Shown here: in pieces, positions 24,941 through 36,200 of the stretch
Layout of the letters: each line of letters begins with the position of its first letter
Numbering within the stretch: position 1 is the stretch's first letter
From: Cladocopium goreaui
Taxonomy: Eukaryota; Sar; Dinophyceae; Suessiales; Symbiodiniaceae
DNA length: 64,000 nucleotides
Assembly (NCBI GenBank): GCA_947184155.2
Contig: CAMXCT020006457.1
Span: forward strand, 1 to 64,000
Reading direction: 5' to 3'
Translations under genes and position numbers: made by a program
The notes under the pieces: generated by a model
The model's input: only the letters and a program-made list of their open reading frames with translations
What the model was told of the DNA's origin: nothing
Databases searched by the model: none

Positions 24941-25027
24941 TCTTTGCGCATCTGGCAATCAGGCTTCAGATGATACGAGTATCGTCCATCAGAAGCAGTC
25001 AGATAGACTGGGCCGAAGTAGTGGTCA

Positions 25028-25210
25028 TCACAAAACTCTTTCTGGACCGCGACTGGCGCCAATTTTGAAGGCTTTGGAAACTTTGCGATCATCTTCGCCA
25101 AGAAATCCACATGGTCGGCAGAGACACTTTACAAGTAGGCTTTCCGCTGCCAAGCCTATTCCCAAGGCAGCCGCCACAATCCCCTCCAACAGACCCATGT
25201 AGCTTGGCAC
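25028..25210 (-). CDS. Candidate exon encoding one membrane segment (unrecognised protein)
   Basis: After the acceptor-like GCAATCTCAG the frame reads VPSYMGLLEGIVAAALGIG, continuing through LAAESLLVKCLCRPCGF, a hydrophobic helix followed by a Cys-rich basic tail, and stops at 25028. An inverted copy at 25297-25415 keeps an equivalent hydrophobic frame despite a 12-bp deletion. In another frame the downstream stretch 24900-25110 reads DFLAKMIAKFPKPSKLAPVA, so the exon structure is unresolved and the 3' side runs into the 104-bp satellite. Confidence 0.35.
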   Translation of the reverse strand: MPSYMGLLEGIVAAALGIGLAAESLLVKCLCRPCGFLGEDDRKVSKAFKIGASRGPERVL

Positions 25211-25415
25211 CTGAGATTGCAACGTAAATTTCTTGAATCAACTGCAAAATGGTAGCGCCAGAGTCGTGGAAGTGTTTGTGGATGTGATGGCAAGACATTT
25301 ACGTTGCAATCTCGGGTGCCAAGCTACATGGGGATTGTGGTGGCTGTCTTTGCAATAGGCTTGGCCACGGGGAGCCTACTCGTAAAGTGTCTCTGCCGAC
25401 CATGTGGATTTCGTG
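25099..25415. repeat. Inverted duplication with ~120-bp arms
   Basis: The reverse complement of 25099-25226 matches 25297-25415 at roughly 85 percent, with 12 bp missing in the right arm. Shared stretches include ATTTACGTTGCAATCTC, GTGCCAAGCTACATGGG and AAAGTGTCTCTGCCGACC. The arms are separated by about 70 bp, so the region could form a large hairpin. Confidence 0.85.
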
Positions 25416-25756
25416 GTACTTCATGTTGATGGGCAGGTGGGAGACCAAGGAATGACCATTTTGTAACCCTATGGAACCTACCATTTTATAGCAGGATAGG
25501 ATGGGCACTTTACACTTTGGAAGGCGCACTCCCTTGGGGATAATTTCAACGGGGATCTAATTTATACAATATGTTTCCCTGTCAATGCCACCTAACGTTG
25601 GTGGTTTCCCAACCACATCGGAGGTGATGATTCTCAATGACTTTGCACACCACCAATGTTGAAGGAGCATATATCAGTGTGAGGCACATAAAATTTGTAG
25701 AAAATTTGGAAAACAAATTTGTAGATGGGCAATGGGAGTTGGTAAATGAACCTGAA

Positions 25757-26325
25757 AATTGAAATAGTTGGTTGCAGGCCGCTTTTCATGGGCTCAGCAG
25801 AAAGAGCTGCACCGAAGCCCCAGAGCACCAGAGCTCCACATGGTTCGCATCCTCAGAAAAAATGAATTGGGTGACCCATTGCAATCTATGGCCAGCTAGC
25901 CAATGCCAATCCGCAAAATGGATGGTCCCTATTCAAAGGCTACATGGTGCAACTATATCTGTGTCCCGCCATTTTGTTGCTGCCAACGGGAAGGCCCTAC
26001 CAATTTGTAGCTCCAAATGGAAATGATGGTCAAAAAATACACTTTGTTGTGTTTTAATGTTTTTTCCAACATGTAAACAATTTTGGAACGTCTTTTTTGG
26101 TGCTGTCCCGCTCTCGACCAACTCTCCCAATGAGTCGTGTTCGAAAACAAGATACCGCTCCTCTAGCGTCGATGTGGCTGTGTCGTCGGCCACGCTGAGG
26201 CCATGTGCTTGCAGCACCAGGAGCAGGAAGCAAGCCATGTGAAACCACAACATGTCTGGGGCTTCGGTGGAGCTGTCTCTGTTGAGCCCATGAAGAGCGG
26301 CCTGCGGCCGATTATTTCAATGTTT
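25757..26325. repeat. Second inverted pair (~70-bp arms)
   Basis: The reverse complement of 25757-25828 matches 26254-26325 (shared TGGGGCTTCGGTG, TGAGCCCATGAA and AGCGGCCTGC). Both arms conserve a frame of the form WGFGxAxSxEPMKSGL. Its centre differs from that of the pair at 25.1-25.4 kb, so these are two events. The neighbouring 25415-25757 stretch holds nothing I recognise. Confidence 0.75.
25933..26253 (-). CDS. Candidate first exon with a signal peptide
   Basis: An ATG-initiated minus-strand frame begins MLWFHMACFLLLVLQAHGLS, a classic signal peptide, followed by an acidic stretch (ADDTATSTLEERYLVFEHDS). It stays open for 106 codons, but the later part looks intronic. A donor could be any of several GT sites after about residue 65. 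The product is inferred to enter the secretory pathway. No family is recognised. Confidence 0.4.
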   Translation of the reverse strand: MLWFHMACFLLLVLQAHGLSVADDTATSTLEERYLVFEHDSLGELVESGTAPKKTFQNCLHVGKNIKTQQSVFFDHHFHLELQIGRAFPLAATKWRDTDIVAPCSL

Positions 26326-26329
26326 CTAC

Positions 26330-26750
26330 AAAATCAACTTTATAAGGGACCAACGTCCTCCCATTCTACAAGGGAATTTTCAAGGGGGATTAAACTATAT
26401 AAAATAATATATTATAGGAAAATACAAAATAGTATAAAAACAAATAATATAATATAGTGCAGTTATATATATATATGTACAATTTTAAACATCTTTAAAA
26501 TATCTAGTATTTGATATGTAATACCCAATATGCAATATATAATATATACTATAATATGTAAAATATATAGTAAACAATATATACTGCATAATCTTTAATC
26601 TATAACCTATATATAATCTATAAATCTACAATATACAATCTGTAATCTATATTTTACAATATATAATATATAATTCTAATATATATATATATTCACATGA
26701 TTTTCGATGTATATTCAAATGTATGTGCATACTGCGATGTTAGTACGAAT
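26330..26750. repeat. AT-rich low-complexity tract
   Basis: ATATAT/AATATA-rich sequence with no gene. The plus frame at 26707-27000 that follows (SICSWLRSLQEICTEFPANN after an acceptor-like TTCAATTTGCAG) is possible but unsupported. Confidence 0.6.
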
Positions 26751-26984
26751 GAACAATGAAGATAGTGATTCGCACACATTTTGTTCAATTTGCAGCTGGT
26801 TGCGGTCCTTGCAGGAGATATGTACAGAGTTCCCAGCAAACAATCTAAGGTGCCGGATATCTAATTTCAATTCGTGGGCTCAGCAGTTTCCCGGGAGCAA
26901 ATGGCCGTTCTTGGACAAGAACTTCCTGAGACCGGAAAAGCTACCAGCAAAATCAGCTACTAATATAAGTCAGTTTCTGGTTAC

Positions 26985-27151
26985 TGTAGTTTCTCGTTAA
27001 TTTTCCGCAAAGTATTCATCTCTTCGGTTGGGTGCCATTTTGTTAGTAGAACCCTCGCCTGTGCTTGTGTGTGTCGACCTCTATCCGTGATTCGATGTTC
27101 GTGCGCCTTGATCGAGAGTAGGAAGAGCAAGCAGGCACAAGTTGTTTGCAT
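26985..27151 (-). CDS. Candidate first exon, short signal-peptide protein
   Basis: ATG at 27151 starts MQTTCACLLFLLSIKAHEHR, a signal-peptide-like N terminus. A polar stretch ends in the frame EMNTLRKINEKL before a possible donor, CTACA|GTAACC (phase 2). Without splicing the frame stops at 26981. No domain is recognised. The plus strand of the same region also has a Gln-rich frame (27146-27358), so strand is not certain. Confidence 0.35.
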
Positions 27152-27159
27152 CTTGAAGC

Positions 27160-27870
27160 ACAGCTGCAACATCTACAACCACTCCAACAACAGCAACAAT
27201 ACGCCACGCTAGACTGCCCAACAGGATGGAGAAGATTTGGCCCGCAAAAAACGGCCAGCGGTTGGTCGTCCACCTCATCATCCACAGACGCAATACGGAT
27301 AGAACATATACGCTACATTTCAAATCACCAGCCAGATACTGCAATAGAGTTATCCTGATCTATTACGTGAGAGAGTCACAGTATGTCAACATTCATTCTT
27401 GTAAATTAGTGTCAACAAAGTCCAGCTAGCAGTAACACAACTGCTTTGGCATTTTGCTTCAAGCCATATTAGTAGTGCACAACCCTCTTTCACCCCATTC
27501 ATAACCCTCCTTCATCCTATTTCTATTTCTGTTGGTTTAAAACCTCATTTGCCGGTAGGTCAACCATACGTAGCCGCCATTAAGAGAGCACACAAATTAG
27601 ATTTCCACTATTGGTGAATGAACATTCTTGATCTAAACCTACCAATCAACGCATGCACACTAATTACAATCAGTCATGTCGTGATAGATGCTGTAAATAT
27701 GTGTGAATGATTAATCTCCCAGCATGTGTATTTTTGGCATCACATCACAATCAACATTATCTCAAACAAAACCATACCATAAAATCGCCATCTCCCCAAT
27801 GTTTTGTTTCCCCCTTAGCTCAGCCTCCCAAAAAAACCCGCACCGAGCGTCATCAGCTCGTCCTCTGCCG
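27160..27870. other. Unassigned intergenic stretch
   Basis: Apart from the ambiguous Gln-rich plus frame at 27146-27358, I see no exon with convincing borders. Confidence 0.4.
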
Positions 27871-27878
27871 TCCGCGCC

Positions 27879-28019
27879 TCAGGCGACGCCGGGCCCAGCA
27901 CCCCCGCCTCGCCGCGCCGCCCGCGCGCGCGCGTCCGCAGCAGCCGCCGGCGCGGCGCAGCCGCGCGCGGCGGCCGAGGCCAGGACCACGGCCAGCTTCG
28001 ACATGGCCGACAGAGCCAT
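27879..28019 (-). CDS. GC-rich candidate first exon with a hydrophobic, Ala-rich leader
   Basis: An isolated GC-rich island in otherwise AT-leaning DNA. ATG at 28019 opens MALSAMSKLAVVLASAAARG, then an Ala/Arg-rich stretch, and the frame stops at 27879 (46 codons). A donor GGCGGGG|GTGCTGG lies before the stop. Another frame just downstream reads SPEARTAEDELMTLG. The leader resembles a signal or transit peptide. The ATG lies only 224 bp beyond the stop of the ankyrin-TPR gene, same strand, so it could be the next gene of a minus-strand cluster. Confidence 0.35.
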   Translation of the reverse strand: MALSAMSKLAVVLASAAARGCAAPAAAADARARAARRGGGAGPGVA

Positions 28020-28242
28020 GGGGTCGTCCTGGGGGAAAATTGGATTTTTGTGGGATTTAATAGGATTTTACGTAGATATAATAGGATAAGAACGGGAATT
28101 TAGTTGTATCTTAATTGGATTTTATGGAAATATAATACAATAATAAGGTAATTAGTGATAATGATAATGGGAGAGGTTGGAGATGTTGGACGTTCAAGAT
28201 GAGAATGAAAGAGAAAAGGAATTCTGCGAACATCTTGTGAAC

Positions 28243-30257
28243 CTATAAGCGTTTCTTGATTAGGCTCTCCAAATTTTGCAGCAACTTCTTCCGAGGCTCT
28301 TCCCCATATGCAGCTCGGTACCACTCCAGCAGCTGCCGGCGAAGCTTCCATGCTGCGATTAACTCATCGGACTCTGCCAGAAGCTCAGCAAGCTGCTCAG
28401 CCGTCTCCAAAGTCACTGGATTTTGGTGCCCCAGGGCCCTCTGACAACCTGGCCAAGTGGTTGGAACTTCCTCCGCTGCACTGGGAATATTTCCTTATAA
28501 TATATGGAAGTCTCCTGAGGGTGCCCCTTCTTTGAACCACGCATTGACGTGATTTTGTGGTGAAGTCATGTTGGCTCATTACAGCCTGCAAATCAACGAT
28601 GATTATACTTAAGATTCAGACTTGTCATGTTATCCATTTCCCACAGCTTGTAGCTTACCATATCTTACCATCTAGCTTACCACACCTTGACTCACCTCCC
28701 CTGGTGATCCCTGGTGCCTTCCAAGAGATTCTTGAATAACTCCAGTGCTTCCGCATCCTCTCCGAGACTTCGCTGGCAGCTCGCCAGGTTCAGCCCCGAA
28801 TCCAACGTGTCGCGGTGCTCGTCCCCCAGCCCCTTGCGGCGTCCCTCGTAGGCACGGCGATAGAAGGCCGCGGCATCGCGCCGTTCCCCGAGGTTCTCCA
28901 AGGACACGGCCAGGGAGTGGACGCGCGCCAAGACTTCTGGAGCCTCCAGGTCCAAGTGCCTTTCCTGAGTCAACAAAAAAGGAGAGTTGTGCCATGAAAA
29001 TAGATAGATGATATGGTTATTGCAACACACATTATACATAGAAAAATAAAATCATAAATAATTGTGTGTATATATATATGTATATATATATATGATGATC
29101 TAACACAATTAATAATGTAACCAATATATAATATAAACCAATAGATGAATCCACCGAGCATTCTTTCAAAACACTTCCAAAACATTCGCAGCCCTCAAAC
29201 CTTTGGTTGCCTTTTTGGGAGCAACAATTTATTGGACAGGTCGCCATGACTCCTCATCATCAACAACACTGTTGGTGGCTTAGCCCAAATGAGAGTCGGG
29301 ATCTACTCAACATTGGGCGAGTTGTCAATCACAATGACTGCTCCGTGCACCGCATCTCAGGAATGTTGGTTAACTATGATGGCGATCCCACCTCACGTTA
29401 AAATGGCAATAAATAAATAAGTTCTGAAGTATCTGGCATAGACACTTTCCAACATAGACACTTTTCTAACAGAGATGGATGGAACATGTCTTGCTAGCTT
29501 CGAAAATGTGTTTTGCATCGGCATACTGTTCCAACCATTGGTCTACATCATACGGCCCATCTAAAGTAACCAGTGATCGCCCATCACTTCTGCACCCCGC
29601 CGACTCTGATGGTCACTGGGCATCAAACTGCAACAATTAGTTTTACCCTCCAGTAAATTAACATAGACCCCTTAATAAAAGGGGTTGGAAGATTAGTTTC
29701 CACTAAAAAATGGGTTCTTTTCAGGGTCTGAATTTCATTTACCAGAGGGTAGTAGCCACCAAATCGCTAGAACCGTTTTCTTTTTCACAAGAGATTGGAC
29801 TTGGGTTGGACTTTTGCGCATCTTTTTGGGGTTCCTGTAACATCTATATCATGTGGCAAACCCAATCCCATAAACCAGCATAAACCATCCCATTAACCGT
29901 TGTGTCGTGGTAAACACCATCCCAGTCGTATAGGTATACCCAATTTCATTCGCCTCCAGTGTGGGCGGGTTCACCCAACAATAAACCCAAGAGTAAAAAC
30001 TGGCAATTATCCAATAACATATCCAACAACGACAGTAACATATAAACCCAATTTCATGACATTACCCAATTAGATAAACTGGATTCCAAGAGTGATTAAC
30101 ACAATAACATACCCAACATTACTGGGTTTATCATAAAATAACCAACGTCCAACGCATTGCTTCAAGGCCTTGCTGCACTAGTGACCCTGGTGCCAAGGAT
30201 CTAGGCCCTGCAAGCTGAGCTGCAACAAGGCCCGGTAGAGTTCGTCATCTTCATGAC
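28243..30257 (-). CDS. TPR exons and C terminus of the large gene
   Basis: Exons 30186-30257 ([18 protein letters not shown]), 29499-29605 ([17 protein letters not shown]), 28696-28964 ([20 protein letters not shown], then [19 protein letters not shown]) and 28243-28480 ([20 protein letters not shown], ending IKKRL and TAG). The LG.EH..TL pattern with following helices is the kinesin-light-chain-like TPR subtype. The 28964 acceptor (TTTTTTGTTGACTCAG) and 28696 donor (GGGAG|GTGAGT) are near-consensus. The 29499 donor appears to be GC (GAA|GCTAGC) and restores the helix [14 protein letters not shown]. Confidence 0.82.
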
Positions 30258-33200
30258 CTGGGCGTGCCAATCGAAGCATCATTGGATATCTTATTTATCA
30301 ATGAAAGGGACATGCTTAACTTATATAATTGGTATTCATTATTCATCATGGTAATGAATCTTGATATCTGTTTTTGAGTATTTTTGGTGTGTATTTTAAC
30401 ATTGATTGAACCAATGGTTAACCCTCGAGGCTTTTGTTGTTTCAGCCACTGTTATGCGGGGATCCACGGTGGTGCATTTCCGGCAAAATGTACAACCCTA
30501 CATGGCCATAATATACATACATACACATATATAAGCATGTACATACATGTTACAAATGACAATATATATATATATATATATAAAAATACATATAGATAGT
30601 GAATAAAATAAAATACAAAAAACCACATATATTTTAAACATTTCAAGAAACAAATACGTTACAAACATATAAAAAAAAAATAAATATAAATAAAAAATAT
30701 TGAATATCAGAAATATAGTATATATGTAATATATATATATATAGAAAATAATATATATATATATATTACATATATAAATTTTATATAAATATAATATATA
30801 TATATAATAGTGTTGATGGAAGAAATCCTGCACCACTTTCAAAGGCCTACACTTGAAACCTCGCGCTCCTAATTTAATATTGTTTGAAGACACAGTGATC
30901 AAAATGGATTTGCGCGAGTGACGGAAATCCTGCACCACCTGTCAACATGTCATTCAACATTGAGCTTGGGGGTACGGGGGTACAAGTTATGCATTAGCAA
31001 ATCTAAGGTTATAGAGGTGGTGCAGGATTTCTTCCACCCACCGAAGAAAGAAAAGGATTTCTTGTATTTTTGGTCTTGCAAATTTCTTCCCGTCACCAGC
31101 TACTTCCAGGGGATCAAATCCATCGTCCGTTCTTCTTATAGTTCCCCCAGTGTGCTTCACTCTTCACCTGCACACAGCTGAGCACGAGGCAAAATGAGTG
31201 AGCTACATGGCAGCCGCCGCACGCTACACTGCAAACTACACGCAACACTCACGCTACACTACACGCAACACTACCACAATGCTGTCAGGGGCAGCATGTC
31301 AGGTCAGGACAGAAAAAGCTGACTTGTATTTTCATTTCATTCCTTAAAAGCCTCAAAGCTCCAAAATGCCGCCCCTGCCAGCAGTTCGGTAGTGTTGCGT
31401 GCAGTGTAGCGTGTAGTGTTGCGTGGGGCTGCCACGCAACACTGGTCACTTTTACGTGCTTCTTTGAAAAGGATTCTGCTTCCTCCCTCCTCCTGGTCCG
31501 GCAAGCATTTTCCGGCATGCCAGCGCTGCTCTGCCCAGCTTGTGTTGCAATATAGTCAAATCTAAATGCACCAGGCTTGATGACCTTGAATTCACAGGTT
31601 GATGATCTGACAAGCTAATGAATGCATATGGCCAAAACATCCTTCAGCTTTTGCCCGCTGATTCTTTGCAGTTCTTCAAACAGGCACATAGAATTTCAGT
31701 ACTGTTGATGGAAGAAATCCTGCACCACTTTCAAAGGCCTACACTTGAAACCTCGCGCTCCTAATTTAATAGTTTGAAGACACAGTGATCAAAATGGATT
31801 TGCGCGAGTGACGGAAATCCTGCACCACCTGTCAACATGTCATTCAACATTGAGCTTGGGGGTACGGGGGTACAAGTTATGCATTAGCAAATCTAAGGTT
31901 ATAGAGGTGGTGCAGGATTTCTTCCACCCACCGTATATATATAATATATAATATAAATATAATATATATATATTATAATAATATACATATATATATAATT
32001 TATATATATATATATGTCTAATAAATAAATAAATATATATATATAATATATCATATAATATATATATATATATATAATATATATAGAATACATAAAACAT
32101 ATATAATATATTACATATACCATATAATATATATAAAATATATAAATAATATAATACATACATATAGTATCATATAATATACAATATATATATAATAATG
32201 TATATATAATATATATATATATATATATTATATCAGTAATATATATATATATATATATGTTAAAATATATATATATTATATAACATAATATATATATATT
32301 ATTTCATTAAAATAATGCATATATAATATATATATTAAATATACAATAAATATCTATAATACAAATTATATATAAAATAGGAAAATAAATAAAAGTAATA
32401 AACATATATAAATAAATTATTATGTATATAATATATATGATACATAAAATGTATATAATATATATAGTATATATAATATATATAATATAATATCTATAAT
32501 ATAGATAATATAGATAATATATATAAAATATATATGTTTTTTAAAAACATATATATATATATATACATATTATTGAAAATATGTGAGATTATATGAAATT
32601 AAATTAGTTAAATTACATTATATTATATTTTATTATATTATATTATACTAAATTGTATTGTATTTTATTGTATTGTATTGTATTAAATAATAATAATTCA
32701 ATAGCATAAAATCAAATACTATGATATAATAAAATATAATATATAATATATTAAAATATAATATATAATATAATATAATATAGTATAATATAATATAATA
32801 AATTATAATATAATATAATATAATATAATGAAGTATAGTATAGTATAATATGTCAAAATATATTATAATAATATAATAATTCAAACATCCAATATAATAT
32901 AATATAATAAAATAAACTATTATATAATACAACATAAGATAAAATAAGATAAGATAATATATATTGGACAATCCGCCCATAATGAGTTTCCGAGTAGAAC
33001 CTGCATGTATGAACATTTCGCTTGCCACGTAGATTACCGGAGGGATCCGGAGGGTATATATATATATAATTATACATACAAACACGTTCCATCAACAACC
33101 TAATAATTGCCACCCAAAAAACCTCAAACCGGATGAATTGGTGAAACAGGCCGCCGCTGAGTTACATGGCAACGATCGCCCCCTAGACTGTGATTCTCTT

Positions 33201-36200
33201 GTTCGATCCCAAAAATCGTGGCTGAGAATTACCCAGTAACCATTCACCAATACTTTCCCAGAATTTTGCTTGTTTCAACGCGTCTTTTAACCAACATGGA
33301 TGATGGATGGGGGTTGAGTCAACCCAAACTGGTGATTTTTCACACATGATCGTCTTTTCTCAGCTCAAGGGACATCTACAAACTCCTGAAATTGGAAAAC
33401 TTCCAGCTAAACAATTGTGCATCGGCATGGGTCAAAATTGGATACCCCAATCATTGGATGGTTAACACTAAGCTAGATTAAAAATCTGTGGTCCCCTTAA
33501 GTCTTTCATTTTGATCCACACCCACATTTCTGTCAACCCTCCACTTCCCTCTCATTAATAAATACCACGCCACCCAAATCTTCCAAGCGCTCCACAATCT
33601 TCGCGGCGTCCCGTGCCTCTGTCAACGATGCCTCCAGGAGTATACGGGAGCGGTCTGGGAATAGGGGTCACATTAGTCCCATCATTAGGGGTCACGATAA
33701 ATTCCACTATTGCACAATGTATTTCTATATATCAATGATACCAATGGCTGCACCTAAAAACAACCCAAGGTTTGGTTTGTTTCTCAGAAACAAGATGCAG
33801 CCCACGAACCCGAATGCAGTCACGTAAAACAGCCTTATGAAAAGTTATTTGAACAGTCTTGTACATTCTTCCCCTGTTACCGAACCAGTGCACTGTAGAA
33901 ACTGTGGAATGTGGAAGGAGGTGGAGTGCAAAGCGTGGAGCGTGAAGAAAATGCAGTGTTGAGTGGGGAATGTAGTGTAAAGTGGGGATTGTGGAGTGTG
34001 GAGTGTAAAGTGAGGAGTGCAAAGTGTACAGTGTAAAGTGCAGAGTGTACAGTGTGGAGTGTGAGTGTAAAGTGTAAAGTGTGGAGTGTAAAGTGTAAAG
34101 TGTGGAGTTTAAAGTGTAAAGTATAAAGTGTGGAATGTGAGGTGTAAAGTGTGGGTTGTAAGGTGTAGAGTGTAAAGTGTGGAGTGTAACGTGTACAGTG
34201 TAAAGTGTGGAGTGTGAAGTGTAAAGTGTAGAGCGTGGAGTGTGAAGTGTAAAGTGTAAAGTGTGGAGTGTAAAGTGTAAAGTGTGGAGTGTAAAGTGTA
34301 AAGTGAAAAGTGTGGAGTGTAAGGTGTAAAGTGTAGAGTGTGGAGTGTAAGGTGTAGAGTGTAAAGTGTGGAGTGTGAAGTGTAGAGTGTAAAATGTAAA
34401 GTGCGGAGTGTAAGGTGTAAAGTGTAAAGTGTGGAGTGTCAGGTGTAGAGTGTAAAGTGTGGAGCCTAAGGTGTAAAGTGTAAAGTGTTGAGTGTAAGGT
34501 GTAGAGTGTAAAGTGAGGAGTGTAAAGTGTGGAGTGTAAAGTGTGGAGTGTAGTGTAGAGTGTGCAGTGTGGAGTGTAAAGTGTAAAGGGTGGAGTGTGA
34601 AGTGTAGAGTGTAAAGTGTGGAGTGTAAAGTGTGGAGTGTGGAGTGTAGAGTGTGGAGTGTAAAGTGTAGAGTGTAAAGTGTAAAGTGCGGAGTGTAAAG
34701 TGTAAAGTGTAGAGTGTGGAGTGTAAAGTGCATGCGGAGTGTAAACAGTGGAGTGTGGAGTGTGCAGCGTAAAGTGTAGAGTGTAAAGTGTAGAGCGCGC
34801 AGTGAAAAGTATGGAGTGTAAAGTCTGAAGTGTAGAGTGTGGAATCACGCAGCCCTGACAGTGCGATTCGCAAAAAAAAAACACGCAACACGATGCGTCT
34901 AAAGCGGTGTGCCTGCCACGAAAATGACGATGGAGGTCTCCAAAGTGCTGCGCCTGCCACGAAAAATGTAACTCATCTTCTGAAAACGACGCCAAAGTCT
35001 TGTGCCTGTGACACCAAACGACGACACGTTTTCAAACACGCGAGGACGTCACGAAGTGCCACGCCTGCCACGCAAAACAACATTGGAACCTGTTTGAAAA
35101 CCATCCAAAATGAGAGGTTTTGCAGCTTCCCCCAAAGACAGTAGAAGAAAACAAGAGAATTGAGACGAGACATGTTGTTGCCTCAAAACGAGCGTTTCGT
35201 GCGAGACTTCCTCACATTTTCATGCTTTGTAACTCCAAAATCGACGTTTTCCTGCGAGTTTTCTCATGAAGCTCAAAATTTTCTATATGTTGCGTGCGAA
35301 GCTTCACATCTCACAAAATACCACGCCTGCCGCGGAATTTGCATGTTGTCGCCACTTGACGCCGCCCTGACAATTCGATTCGCAAAAGCACGCAACACGA
35401 CACGTCTGAAGTGCTGCGCCTGCCACCAAACTGACGATGGAGGTCTCCAAAGTGCTGCCCGTGCCACGAAAAATGCAACTCATCTTCTGAAAACGATGCG
35501 AAAGTATTGCGCCTACCGCCCAAAACGACTTTCGACACGTTATCAAACATGTTGGAATGTCACAACGTGCCACGCCTGCCACGCAAAACGAAGCTAAGCG
35601 ACATTTGGATACATTTGGGACCTCCAGAAGTGACCCCTTTTGCAGAACTCGCCGTAGGCACGGCCATAGCGACCTCGTGCGGACGGTTGAGAACGGCTGC
35701 GGACGGTTGCGAACACACCCTCAACCCCCAGACCCCCAGAGTGAAACGGGAACCCTTGCTACGCATTCGGGAAAACATCGCTTACTTCAGCAATGTTGAT
35801 TGAGGCGAAATAAAGAAGGGTGATGGGGATGGGGAGCACACGAATTAATTTAATCGCCTCCAGACCCACATGAACGAAGCAGAAGGACTCACCTTCTAAC
35901 CCCCCAGTGGGAGCAACTGCTTCCCATGAAAGGGACTTTCACAAAAACCTCATTTTTCGTGTCTTTTTTTTTGAAATGCCAGCGGCCCTTCCAAGTCAGC
36001 TGAGATGCTGTATTTGCCCCGGCCGCTTCCAAATCAGCCCCACCCCGGTGGTGCAGCATCCTCTGAGCTCTCGCGAGTAGTGTGGCTCGATCACCCTCCT
36101 GAGGGCGTTGGTCCACTGTTCGGCTCTCCGGCTATGCCTAATCGGCTTTATGGACGCATTAGAGCATCGATTATGAACGCATTAGAGCATTGATTCGCTC

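Noticed and set aside
23324..25202. Plus-strand frames of 407-549 codons
   Set aside because: They follow the 104-bp satellite and GATGAT tract. The repeat period shifts frame at each unit, so the three frames show the same peptide in rotation.
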